11,598 nt of DNA from an uncultured Oscillospiraceae bacterium (GCA_947630345.1 CANRHF010000051.1:1-11598), one strand, 5' to 3'. Numbered from the stretch's first letter, positions 1-6,796 are shown. Notes: generated by a model not told the origin, from the sequence alone. Made by a program: numbers and translations.

Positions 1-1147
1 CCTCCGCCGCCACATCGGGGACCAGGCCCCCCGCCTCCGCCAGGCTCACCCCGCCGGGGGTGAAATACTTGCCCACGGACAGGCCGATGGCGGAGCCGTC
101 GGCAAAGGTATAGGTCCGCTGGAAATAGCCCTTGCCGCAGGTGGGCTGGCCCACCACCACGGCGGCGTCGTACTCGGACAGCACGGCGGCGAAAAATTCC
201 GCGGCGGAATAGGATTCCCCGTTCACCAGCACCGCCATGGGCACATTCACGCGGCTTGCGTCCGAGGTATACACCTCCTCCTGGCCGGTGTACTCCACAC
301 TGCGGAACACTGGGCCCTCCGGCAGCAAATAGTCCGCCAGCTCCACCAGCTCGGAGACATAGCCCCCAGGGTTGTTCCGCACATCGAAAATCAGCTTCTC
401 CGCCCCCTGGGATAGCAGGTCCTCAATGGCGGCCTTGCTCTCGTCGGCGCAGCGGCTGTCAAAATTCACGATCCGAACCAGGCCGATATTCCCCTCCAGC
501 ATGGTGCCGGTGGCCACGGCGGTCTGAATGCTCCGGCGGGCCACGGAAAAGGTCAGGCTACTTCCCTGCCGGTCCACCACGATCTCCACCTGGGTGCCCA
601 CCTGGCCGCGGATCAGGCCTCTGGCCTCCTCCGCCGTGAGCTGGGCGGTGGACTGGCCCTCAATGGCGGTGATCACGTCCCCGGGCAGAATCCCCGCCTC
701 CTCCGCCGGGCCTCCGGCGGTGACCTCCAGCACGTCAAAGCCCACGTCCTCCCGCTGCCGGATGGTAATGCCCACGCCCACATAGGCGTTGTTTTGGTTC
801 TCCAAGTGGGCGGTGTATGCCTCCGCCGTCAGATAGTAGCTCCAGCGGTCCCCCAGGCTGCTGACCATGGCCTGGGCGGCGGCGTCCTCCATGGCCTTGG
901 CGTCCGCCTCCCCGATGAAGCGCTCCAGGATCAGCTGCTTCATGGCCTCCAGCTTGCTCTGCGCGCTTCCCTTGGGGTAGGTGAACCCCGCCAGGACGCT
1001 GACCAGCACCAGCGACACCGCCAGCGCCACGATCAGGCACAGGTAGGCGATCCGCTCCAGGTTGGCGCTTTTTTTCAGCTTCCGGCACTGTTCCTCCAGC
1101 TCCCGAACCCGGGAGGGCGCTTCCTCGATTTTCGTTTCTTCGGTCAT
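1..1147 (-). CDS. S41 family C-terminal processing peptidase (CtpA/CtpB/Prc type), 3' end outside window
   Basis: Membrane-anchored serine protease with a Ser/Lys dyad, acting outside the cytoplasmic membrane; 382 residues are visible. The order is: short charged cytoplasmic N-terminus (1-32), one membrane segment (about 33-55), a helical linker, a PDZ domain (about 122-200, with the YVGVGI entry and GILPGDVI motifs), then the peptidase core. The catalytic Ser314 lies in SYSAAEFF and Lys339 in TCGKGYF. They are 25 residues apart, the same spacing as the S430/K455 pair I recall for E. coli Prc, so the enzyme looks active. The ATG at 1147 has GAGGGG 8 bases upstream. The reading frame is open to the window edge; family proteins usually run about 400 residues, so little is missing. 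It is the last visible gene of the ftsEX-M23-M23 operon. B. subtilis also keeps ctpB beside ftsEX. Substrates are not shown by the sequence; its neighbours suggest the M23 hydrolases. Confidence 0.93.
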   Translation of the reverse strand, partial: MTEETKIEEAPSRVRELEEQCRKLKKSANLERIAYLCLIVALAVSLVLVSVLAGFTYPKGSAQSKLEAMKQLILERFIGEADAKAMEDAAAQAMVSSLGDRWSYYLTAEAYTAHLENQNNAYVGVGITIRQREDVGFDVLEVTAGGPAEEAGILPGDVITAIEGQSTAQLTAEEARGLIRGQVGTQVEIVVDRQGSSLTFSVARRSIQTAVATGTMLEGNIGLVRIVNFDSRCADESKAAIEDLLSQGAEKLIFDVRNNPGGYVSELVELADYLLPEGPVFRSVEYTGQEEVYTSDASRVNVPMAVLVNGESYSAAEFFAAVLSEYDAAVVVGQPTCGKGYFQRTYTFADGSAIGLSVGKYFTPGGVSLAEAGGLVPDVAAE

Positions 1148-1162
1148 TGCAGAACACCCCTC

Positions 1163-1200
1163 AAAAAATGATTTCCCCGCAGCCCCATGGGGCCGCGGGG
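1163..1200 (-). terminator. Hairpin between M23 endopeptidase B and the S41 protease gene; possible weak or attenuating terminator
   Basis: On the minus strand the stop codon of the M23 gene is followed by a 12-bp stem (1175-1186 against 1189-1200, one G-U pair) with an AT centre. Six T follow (1163-1168) but are separated from the stem by AAATCA, so this is not a classical terminator. It may only lower readthrough into the protease gene or protect the upstream message. Confidence 0.35.
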
Positions 1201-1205
1201 AATCC

Positions 1206-2417
1206 TCAACCGCTGATATAATCCATGGGATTGACGGCCTCGCCATTATAGTACACGCTGAAATGCAGATGGGGACCGGTGGAGAGCCCTGTGGACCCCA
1301 CATAGCCGATGATCTGCCCCGCCAGCACATAGTCTCCCTTGGAAACCACATAGTAGGTCATATGCATATACCCAGAGGAATAGCCGCCGCCGTGGTTGAT
1401 CACCACATAGTTGCCGGATTCGCTGTCGCTCTCCGCCACGGTGACCACGCCGCTGCGGCTGGCATAGATGGGGTCTCCCTGGTCCGCGTCCAGGTCCACC
1501 CCCCGGTGCATCCGGTAGTAGCCCAGGATGGGGTGCAGCCGCATGCCGAAGGGGCTGACCACATAGATGAAGTCCAGGGGCGGAAGCCAGGTGCCGTCTC
1601 CGCCGGTGCCGTAGCTGCTGGCGTTGGACTCGGGCTTGGGCTGCCGGGCCAGCCATTCCAGGTACTCCCGGTCCTTAGCGGCGTCGTACTCCGCCTCCTG
1701 CTCGGCGATCTGCTGCAAAAGCTCGTCTTCGGCGTCCTCGGCCTGCTCCAGCATCTTCAGAAATTCCTCATGCCGGGCCCGGAGCGAATCCAGCATTTCA
1801 TCCGCCGCCGCCCGCTTTTCCGCCAACTCCGCCTGGGCCGATTCCAAAGAAGCCCGGGTCTCGGCCATCTGGTCCCGCTCCGCTTCCAGCTCCTCCCGGG
1901 CGGAGAGGACCTGCTCGGCGGCCTCCCGCATCTGCTCCAGACGCCGCTGGTCCGCCGCCGCGATCTCCTGGATCATGTTGATCCGGTCCAGCAGATCCGA
2001 AAAGCTGTTGGCTCTGAACAGCACCGACCAGTAGGAAACCGTTCCGTTTTCCTCCATGGCCCGGATCCGTTCCCGGTTTTTTTCATTCAGTTCCTCGACC
2101 CGGGCCTGGGCCGCGTCCAGCTGCTCCTGCTTATCCGCGATCAGCACGGCGTAGGCCGAAAGCCGCTGGTTGATATTTTCAATTTGGGCATACAGCAGAT
2201 TCACCTGCTGGTCAATGACATATTTTTGCTCCACGACCTGCTGCATTTCCGACATATTATCGGAAATTTGGGCCTCCAGGGCCGCCATTTGGGCGGAAAG
2301 CTCGTCGGACTGGGCTTCCAGCTCGTCGATTTGCTCCCGAATCTCATCCGAGGTGGCGCCGTGGGCGGTGGGGATCACGCTGGCCAGCAGAGGCAGCAGC
2401 ATCGCCGCCGCCAGCAA
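1206..2417 (-). CDS. M23 family murein endopeptidase with PcsB-type coiled coil (copy B), signal peptide frameshifted
   Basis: Secreted peptidoglycan endopeptidase, probably the partner that FtsEX activates. The frame given begins at a TTG (2417) and yields 403 residues. A hydrophobic segment ending near TAHG (about 1-20) is followed by a long coiled coil (about 23-255), a Gly/Ser-rich linker, and a C-terminal LytM/M23 domain (about 283-400). The zinc and catalytic residues are all present: His304 and Asp308 (HRGVD), His352 (YMHM), His383 and His385 (HLH). It should therefore be an active enzyme, unlike degenerate EnvC-type activators. The TTG has no convincing ribosome site. The natural start looks like the ATG at 2455, just after GGAGG, but that ATG is in another frame (see the 2418-2467 entry). 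Restored, the protein would be about 415 residues, the same size as copy A upstream. The two copies lie in tandem and are clearly paralogues. Confidence 0.85.
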   Translation of the reverse strand: MLAAAMLLPLLASVIPTAHGATSDEIREQIDELEAQSDELSAQMAALEAQISDNMSEMQQVVEQKYVIDQQVNLLYAQIENINQRLSAYAVLIADKQEQLDAAQARVEELNEKNRERIRAMEENGTVSYWSVLFRANSFSDLLDRINMIQEIAAADQRRLEQMREAAEQVLSAREELEAERDQMAETRASLESAQAELAEKRAAADEMLDSLRARHEEFLKMLEQAEDAEDELLQQIAEQEAEYDAAKDREYLEWLARQPKPESNASSYGTGGDGTWLPPLDFIYVVSPFGMRLHPILGYYRMHRGVDLDADQGDPIYASRSGVVTVAESDSESGNYVVINHGGGYSSGYMHMTYYVVSKGDYVLAGQIIGYVGSTGLSTGPHLHFSVYYNGEAVNPMDYISG

Positions 2418-2467
2418 GGCCGCCAGCAGAGGATCCAGAATTTGCGGTGCTTCATGGAGCCTCCTTA
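2418..2467 (-). other. Frameshifted 5' end of M23 copy B: ribosome site, ATG and start of signal peptide
   Basis: On the minus strand the TAA of copy A (2467-2465) runs into GGAGG and an ATG at 2455. This ATG encodes MKHRKFWIL, a good positively charged start of a signal peptide, then goes out of frame and ends early. The continuation (LAALLAAAMLLPLLASV) lies in the frame used by the 1206-2417 entry. Removing one CT from the CTCT near 2428-2431, or adding one base, joins them into an uninterrupted signal peptide. It is either a real mutation, a slipped-strand switch, or a sequence error. Confidence 0.75.
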
Positions 2468-3709
2468 GCCCACATACTCCATGGGGTTTACATAAGTTCC
2501 ATTATAGGAGATGCCGAAATGCAGATGGGGCCCGGTGGCGTCGCCGGTCTCCCCCACATAGCCGATGACCTGTCCGGCGGCCACATACTCGCCGTAGGAG
2601 ACCACAAAATAGGTCATGTGCATGTAAATGGAACGGTATCCGTCCCCGTGGTCGATGGTCACATAGTTGCCGCAGGAGCTGTCATACTCCGCGACAATCA
2701 CCTTGCCGCCCCGGGTGGCGTAGATGGGCGTGCCCTCGTCGCAGGCCATATCCACGCCATAGTGCATCCGATAGTCCCCATAGATGGGGTGGATCCGGGG
2801 TCCGAAGGGACTGGTAATGATGTACCAGGGCACCGGGGTGATCCAGCCGCCGGGATTGGGGGTGGCGCTGGTGAAATATCCGCCCCCACCGGAGGAGGTC
2901 TCCGGCGGAACGTAGGTCGCCAGCCACTCCTGGTACTCCGCCTCGTCCAGCTCGTCTTCCTTCTGGGCGATTCGGAGCATCACATCCGCCTGGCGCTGCT
3001 CCGCCTCCTCCATGTACAGATCAAATTCCTCGCCCTTGGCCCGGAGTTGATCCAGAAGGGTATCGGCCTCCGCCCGCTTCTGATCCAGCTCCGCCTGGGT
3101 ATTTTCCAGCTCTGCCCGAACGGCCTGGAGCTCATAGCGCTCCGCTTCCAGCTCCGCCTGGGCATCCGCCACCCGCTGGGCAGCCTCAGACAGCAGGCGC
3201 AGCCGCTCCTGGTCTGCGGCGGCGATCTCCTCGATCATGTTCAGCCTGTCCAAGAGGTCCGCGAAGCTGTTGGCTTTAAACAGCACCGACCAATAGGACA
3301 AGGTGCCGTTTTCCTCCATGGCCCGGATCCGTTCCCGATTCTTTTCGTTCAGCTCCTCCAGCCGGGCCTGGGCCGCATCCAACTCCTCCTGCTTGTCCGC
3401 GATCAGCACGGCGTAGGCGGCAAGGCGTTCGTTCACGTTGGCGATCTGGCTGTTCAGCAGGGTCACCTGCTGGTCGATCAGGTTCTTCTGCTCCACGATC
3501 TCCTGCATGGAGGACAGGTTTTCCGCGATCTGCTGCTCCAGGGCGTCGATCTGGGCCTGATAGTCCTCCTGCTCCGCCTCCAGCTCCTCCAGCTGGTCCC
3601 GAATCTCGCTGGAGGAGGCGGCTTTCGCATTCGGGACGGCGGCGCCCGCCATGGACAGCGTCAGCGCCAGGATCAGCGCCAGCGCGATAATTGTCCGATG
3701 CTTTTTCAT
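2465..3709 (-). CDS. M23 family murein endopeptidase with PcsB-type coiled coil (copy A)
   Basis: Secreted peptidoglycan endopeptidase of 414 residues. A signal peptide (about 1-30, charged MKKHR start, cleavage likely after NAKA) is followed by a long coiled coil (about 32-262), a Gly-rich linker, and a C-terminal LytM/M23 domain (about 292-412). His316 and Asp320 (HYGVD), His364 (YMHM), and His395 and His397 (HLH) form the expected zinc site and catalytic pair. The coiled coil holds the SYWSVLFKANSFADLLDR stretch typical of the PcsB/CwlO-type N-terminal domain, the part thought to contact the extracellular loop of FtsX. The ATG at 3709 has GGAGG 7 bases upstream and lies 12 bases after the ftsX stop, so it is cotranscribed with ftsEX. 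No lipobox is seen. Whether it is the functional equivalent of PcsB or CwlO is inferred from context. Confidence 0.92.
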   Translation of the reverse strand: MKKHRTIIALALILALTLSMAGAAVPNAKAASSSEIRDQLEELEAEQEDYQAQIDALEQQIAENLSSMQEIVEQKNLIDQQVTLLNSQIANVNERLAAYAVLIADKQEELDAAQARLEELNEKNRERIRAMEENGTLSYWSVLFKANSFADLLDRLNMIEEIAAADQERLRLLSEAAQRVADAQAELEAERYELQAVRAELENTQAELDQKRAEADTLLDQLRAKGEEFDLYMEEAEQRQADVMLRIAQKEDELDEAEYQEWLATYVPPETSSGGGGYFTSATPNPGGWITPVPWYIITSPFGPRIHPIYGDYRMHYGVDMACDEGTPIYATRGGKVIVAEYDSSCGNYVTIDHGDGYRSIYMHMTYFVVSYGEYVAAGQVIGYVGETGDATGPHLHFGISYNGTYVNPMEYVG

Positions 3710-3721
3710 CCCGCGCCTCCG

Positions 3722-4612
3722 TTACACATCCATGAACTTCCGGATGGAGGTCCAGCTGCCCACGATGCCCACGAACGCGCCTGCCGCCACAAAGGTGGCC
3801 ACCATGGGCACCAGCAGCTCGCTGAAGGGCACGAAGTTCAGAAGGTTCAGAGAATCCACCGCTTCCAGCTGCTCCACCAGGGCGTCGTACATCAGCCACT
3901 CCAGACCAAAGGCCACCGCCGCGCCGATCATGCCCAGGAAGAAGCCCTCCACCACGAAGGGCAGGCGGATAAAGCCGTTGGTGGCGCCCACCATTTTCAT
4001 AATGGCGATCTCGTCCCGCCGGTCGTACATGGCCAGCTTGACGGTGTTGGAAATGATCAGCAGCGACACCAGCAGCAGCACCGCGATCACCGCGATGGAG
4101 GCGATGTGCAACACCCGCTGCAAGGTGGTAAAGCCCTCCGCCAGCTCGTAGGCGGCGCTGGTCTTGGCCACCCCGGGGATCTGCTTGATCAGCTCGTCGG
4201 TCTGCTCCATTTTGGAGTTGTCCTCCAGGGTCACCACGAACCGGTGGCGCAGGGTCTCCGGCTCCACGCCGCTGAAGGCCTCGGCCTCGTCGGCATGGTC
4301 GGCGATAAATTCCGCCAGGGCCACGTCCCGGGACACAAAGGTGGCCTGTAGGACGTTGTCGATCCGGTTCAACTCGGTGCCCACGCTGCGGGCCTCCGCC
4401 TCGGACAGCTCGCTGTCCACATACACCATGATCTCGTTGGTCTTGTTCAGCTCCTCCACCATGATGTTCACGTTATAAATTAGGCTGGAAAAGCTGCCCA
4501 CGATCAGCAGGCAGGCCACCGTGACGCACACGGCGGCGAAGGACATAAAGCCCCGGAGGAAGATGCCCTTGATGCCCTCTACCAGCAGATATCCTAAGTT
4601 ATTGATTTTCAT
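3722..4612 (-). CDS. ftsX: Cell division ABC transporter-like permease FtsX
   Basis: Membrane half of the FtsEX complex, which passes the ATPase cycle of FtsE across the membrane to peptidoglycan hydrolases; it is not thought to move a substrate. The protein has 296 residues, the usual length. It has a cytoplasmic N-terminus, a first membrane helix (about 23-47), an extracytoplasmic domain (about 48-165, with the VYVDSELS start typical of FtsX), and three further helices (about 167-190, 217-240, 266-288). The conserved YDRRDEIAIMKMVGAT loop before the third helix is present. The start MKINNLGYLL at 4612 lies inside the end of ftsE (14-base overlap), which suggests translational coupling. The same frame is open further upstream, but that part overlaps ftsE and reads as nonsense rich in Ser and Trp, so it was excluded. 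Confidence 0.95.
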   Translation of the reverse strand: MKINNLGYLLVEGIKGIFLRGFMSFAAVCVTVACLLIVGSFSSLIYNVNIMVEELNKTNEIMVYVDSELSEAEARSVGTELNRIDNVLQATFVSRDVALAEFIADHADEAEAFSGVEPETLRHRFVVTLEDNSKMEQTDELIKQIPGVAKTSAAYELAEGFTTLQRVLHIASIAVIAVLLLVSLLIISNTVKLAMYDRRDEIAIMKMVGATNGFIRLPFVVEGFFLGMIGAAVAFGLEWLMYDALVEQLEAVDSLNLLNFVPFSELLVPMVATFVAAGAFVGIVGSWTSIRKFMDV

Positions 4613-5288
4613 AGTCGTAATACCCATCCATTCCGTCGCTGATGACCAGGCCCTCGTTGATGGCGATGACCCGCTTGGAGAACTGCTCCACCAGATCGTG
4701 CTCATGGGTGACCACCAGCATGGTGTTGCCCAGATTGTTGATCTCCTGCAGCAGGAGCATGATCTCATAGGACCGGGCGGGGTCCAGGTTGCCGGTGGGC
4801 TCGTCGGCGATGATGGTGGAGGGATTGTTCACCAGGGCCCGAGCAATGGCCAGCCGCTGCTGCTCGCCGCCGGACAGCTCCCCGGGGTGGCGGCGGCTCT
4901 TGCTCTCCAGCCCCACCAGATCCAGCACATAGGGCACCCGCTCCTTGATCTCCTTCTCCCGGGCGCCAATGACCCGCATGGCGAAGGCCACATTGTCGTA
5001 AACGGTCTTGGTATCGATGAGCCGGAAATCCTGGAACACCACCCCCAGGGTCCGGCGCAGGTAGGGGATCTCCCGTTTGCGGATCCGCTCCAGAGAGTAG
5101 CCGTTGACATGGACAGAGCCGGCGGTGGGCTTCAGCTCGCCGGTGATGAGCTTGATGATGGTGGATTTGCCGGAGCCGGAGGGGCCCACCAGGAAGGCAA
5201 ATTCCCCGTCCTCGATCTGTAAGGAAATCCCCCGCAGGGCCTTGGTCCCCACGGTGTAGGATTTTTCAACGTCCGTAAATGCAATCAT
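4599..5288 (-). CDS. ftsE: Cell division ATP-binding protein FtsE
   Basis: Cytoplasmic ATPase of the FtsEX complex, 229 residues, the family's usual length. All ABC motifs are intact: Walker A GPSGSGKST (35-43), Q-loop Gln86 in VVFQDFRLI, signature LSGGEQQR (138-145), Walker B with DE at 162-163 (IIADEPTGNLDP), and the switch His195. The VVFQDFRLI and DEPTGNLD segments are typical of FtsE/LolD-like proteins, and the adjacent ftsX settles the identity. The start at 5288 (MIAFTDVEKSY) has GGGAG about 11 bases upstream. An in-frame ATG at 5330 is ruled out because it lies upstream of the promoter's predicted transcription start. It is the first gene of the operon. ATP hydrolysis is expected to drive the M23 endopeptidases encoded next. 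Confidence 0.96.
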   Translation of the reverse strand: MIAFTDVEKSYTVGTKALRGISLQIEDGEFAFLVGPSGSGKSTIIKLITGELKPTAGSVHVNGYSLERIRKREIPYLRRTLGVVFQDFRLIDTKTVYDNVAFAMRVIGAREKEIKERVPYVLDLVGLESKSRRHPGELSGGEQQRLAIARALVNNPSTIIADEPTGNLDPARSYEIMLLLQEINNLGNTMLVVTHEHDLVEQFSKRVIAINEGLVISDGMDGYYDYENQ

Positions 5289-5311
5289 ATGTATATTCGC
5301 TCCCAGTTTGA

Positions 5312-5338
5312 TGTAACCAAATTGTAACACATTGTAAA
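5312..5338 (+). promoter_or_regulatory. Candidate WalR (YycF/VicR) binding box over the ftsEX promoter
   Basis: The plus strand reads TGTAAC (5312-5317), five bases, TGTAAC (5323-5328), four bases, TGTAAA (5333-5338). The first two match the published WalR box TGTWAH-N5-TGTWAH at every specified position; the third copy is one base closer. The site covers the -10 box, the transcription start and half of the spacer. In known WalR targets such a position goes with repression rather than activation. Part of the match is shared with the -10 hexamer itself, and no WalR gene lies in the window. Confidence 0.5.
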
Positions 5339-5349
5339 TTGACTGTCAA
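5321..5349 (-). promoter_or_regulatory. Sigma-A promoter of the ftsEX-M23-S41 operon
   Basis: On the minus strand a consensus -35 TTGACA (5349-5344) is separated by exactly 17 bases from -10 TACAAT (5326-5321). Transcription should begin near 5314, giving a leader of about 26 bases. A 13-bp palindrome, ATTGAC-N-GTCAAT (5338-5350), covers the -35 box. Confidence 0.88.
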
Positions 5350-5404
5350 TAGCAAATCCGCCAAAAAACCCGAAAAAATGCGTGGCAAAAACCGGGGCTT
5401 CTGT

Positions 5405-5433
5405 CAAAACCGCCCCCTCCAACGAGGGGGCGG
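5405..5433 (-). terminator. Intrinsic terminator (second of a tandem pair)
   Basis: A perfect 10-bp GC stem (5410-5419 with 5424-5433, loop of four) is followed on the minus strand by TTTT (5409-5406). It lies between the CdaR/PucR-type gene and the ftsE promoter and should insulate the operon. Confidence 0.7.
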
Positions 5434-5453
5434 CGCCGCTTTTCGGTCCTTTT

Positions 5454-5486
5454 GGAAAACGGCGGGAAAGGCTCCCTTTCCCGCCG
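5454..5486 (-). terminator. Intrinsic terminator of the CdaR/PucR-type regulator gene
   Basis: A perfect 12-bp stem (5460-5471 with 5475-5486, loop of three) begins 6 bases past the stop codon. On the minus strand it is followed by TTTTCC. With the next hairpin it makes a double stop. Confidence 0.8.
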
Positions 5487-5492
5487 CGTAAA

Positions 5493-6581
5493 TTATCGAT
5501 TTTCCCTTGACGCCAGGTACTTGCGGACCATCAGCGCCACCTTGAAGACAATGGCGTGGTCGAACTGCCGCAGGTCCAGGCCCGTCAGCTTCTTGATCTT
5601 CTCCAGACGGTACACCAGGGTGTTCCGGTGGACGAACAGCTTCCGGGAGGTCTCGGAGACATTCAGGTTGTTCTCGAAGAACTTGTTGATGGTAAACAGG
5701 GTCTCCTGGTCCAGAGAGTCGATGGCGCTCTTCTTGAAGATCTCGGACAGGAAGATCTCGCACAGGGTCGTGGGCAGCTGATAGATCAGCCGGCCGATGC
5801 CCAGGTTCTCATAGTTGATGATGGACTTCTCGGTGTCGAAGACCTTGCCCACGTCGATGGCGGTCTGGGCCTCCTTATAGGAATCCGCCAGCTCCCGCAG
5901 ATGCTCCGCCACGGTGCCGATGCCGATCACCGTCTTGACGTACAGATCGTTTTTCAGGGTGTCCTCCATGGTCTTGGCCAGCCGCTCCAGCTCCCCGTCG
6001 GGGGTGCCGGGGCTGATCTGCTTTACCACGGCGATGTCTGTCTCGTTGATGCTCAGCACAAAGTCCTGGGTCCGGTCGGGGAACAGGCCGGTCAGCACGT
6101 CCACCGCCGTCACCTCCGCGTGCCCCACCTGCCGCACCAGAAATACCGCCCGGGGGGTGTCCGTGGAGAAGTGCAGCTCCTTGGCCCGGATATAGATGTC
6201 GCCGGGCAGGATATTGTCCATGATGATGTTTTTCACGAAGGTGCCCCGGTCGTGCTTCTCCTCATAGAAGGTCTTGGCCTCGTTCAGGGCGATGTGGGCC
6301 ATGGCGCAGAAGGACTTGGCGGTTTCGTCGTCCCCGGTGCAGAACACGGCGTACTCAAAATAATTGGAACTGTTCAGAATGGCCTTGAACGCCTTCTGGT
6401 GGTAGGTGACGATGCCCTCCCCGGCGGCGGAGGCCTTCAGGGCGCAGTCCGCCCACCGCTCCCCCAGAAGCATGGTATCTGTGGAGGAGATCACATACCC
6501 CTCCGTATCGATGACGCCGAAAACCCGGTCCGTCACGTCCTTGAGCTGCAAAATCACGCTCTGAAACACACTGTTGGACAT
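5493..6581 (-). CDS. CdaR/PucR-family transcriptional regulator
   Basis: Probable DNA-binding regulator of 362 residues. The N-terminal part (about 1-110, with VFGVIDTEGYVIS) resembles a small PAS/GAF-like sensor. The middle (about 130-260) looks like the GGDEF-like domain of CdaR-type proteins. The C-terminus (about 298-356) is a PucR-type helix-turn-helix with the diagnostic stretch NLNVSETSRKLFVHRNTLVY followed by RLEKI and LDLRQFD. The ligand cannot be read from the sequence; named relatives sense sugar diacids, purine breakdown or amino acids. The start at 6581 was chosen because the longer in-frame ATG (6650) overlaps the -10 box; GGGGG sits 10 bases before 6581. It is a single-gene unit with its own promoter and terminators. 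No obvious metabolic target gene adjoins it, so self-regulation plus distant targets is the likely pattern. Confidence 0.88.
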   Translation of the reverse strand: MSNSVFQSVILQLKDVTDRVFGVIDTEGYVISSTDTMLLGERWADCALKASAAGEGIVTYHQKAFKAILNSSNYFEYAVFCTGDDETAKSFCAMAHIALNEAKTFYEEKHDRGTFVKNIIMDNILPGDIYIRAKELHFSTDTPRAVFLVRQVGHAEVTAVDVLTGLFPDRTQDFVLSINETDIAVVKQISPGTPDGELERLAKTMEDTLKNDLYVKTVIGIGTVAEHLRELADSYKEAQTAIDVGKVFDTEKSIINYENLGIGRLIYQLPTTLCEIFLSEIFKKSAIDSLDQETLFTINKFFENNLNVSETSRKLFVHRNTLVYRLEKIKKLTGLDLRQFDHAIVFKVALMVRKYLASRENR

Positions 6582-6641
6582 ATGATACAAGCCCCCATCT
6601 TTAAATCTGCACAAAAACGGATTCCACAAAATTCCGTAACT

Positions 6642-6670
6642 ATTATACACGGCTTTTGCGCATTTTGCAA
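6642..6670 (-). promoter_or_regulatory. Promoter of the CdaR/PucR-type regulator gene
   Basis: On the minus strand the -10 is a perfect TATAAT (6647-6642), 17 bases after a -35 TTGCAA (6670-6665, 4 of 6 matches). The predicted start near 6635 gives a leader of about 54 bases. Confidence 0.75.
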
Positions 6671-6697
6671 GTACCTTTTGACATTTTATTGCAAAAT
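6662..6697. repeat. 9-bp perfect inverted repeat, candidate operator
   Basis: ATTTTGCAA (6662-6670) and TTGCAAAAT (6689-6697) are exact reverse complements separated by 18 bases, centres 27 bp apart. The inner arm covers the -35 box of the regulator gene and the outer arm lies upstream. The arrangement fits a dimer binding two half sites for self-regulation; this is inferred. Confidence 0.5.
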
Positions 6698-6796
6698 CTC
6701 AGGGCTTTTTTATGGAAATATCCCAAGTCCTTTTGGGTCGCCTTGAAAATGAAGGGTTTTTATCAGTCAGATTGCCCTTTCTATACCCCGGGCCCC

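Noticed and set aside
735..1157. Minus-strand open frame overlapping the S41 protease start
   Set aside because: It is the protease gene read in the wrong frame; the frame from 1147 contains the membrane helix, PDZ domain and Ser/Lys dyad.
1062..4351. Two very long plus-strand open frames (1062-2468 and 2447-4351) rich in His, Gly, Leu and Gln
   Set aside because: They lie opposite the M23 and ftsX genes, which have clear domains, catalytic residues and ribosome sites. The composition is what high-GC coding strands give when read in reverse.
4613..4768. Longer ftsX start at 4768
   Set aside because: The extra 52 residues overlap ftsE, are Ser/Trp-rich and unlike FtsX; MKINNLGYLL at 4612 fits the family.
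6678..6706. Plus-strand TTGACA as a -35 for the membrane protein gene
   Set aside because: No acceptable -10 lies 16-19 bases downstream; the pair at 6797 and 6820 is better placed.
4521..6746. Plus-strand open frames 4521-5222 and 5556-6746
   Set aside because: They mirror ftsE and the CdaR/PucR-type gene, lack recognisable domains and have no ribosome site at a plausible start.
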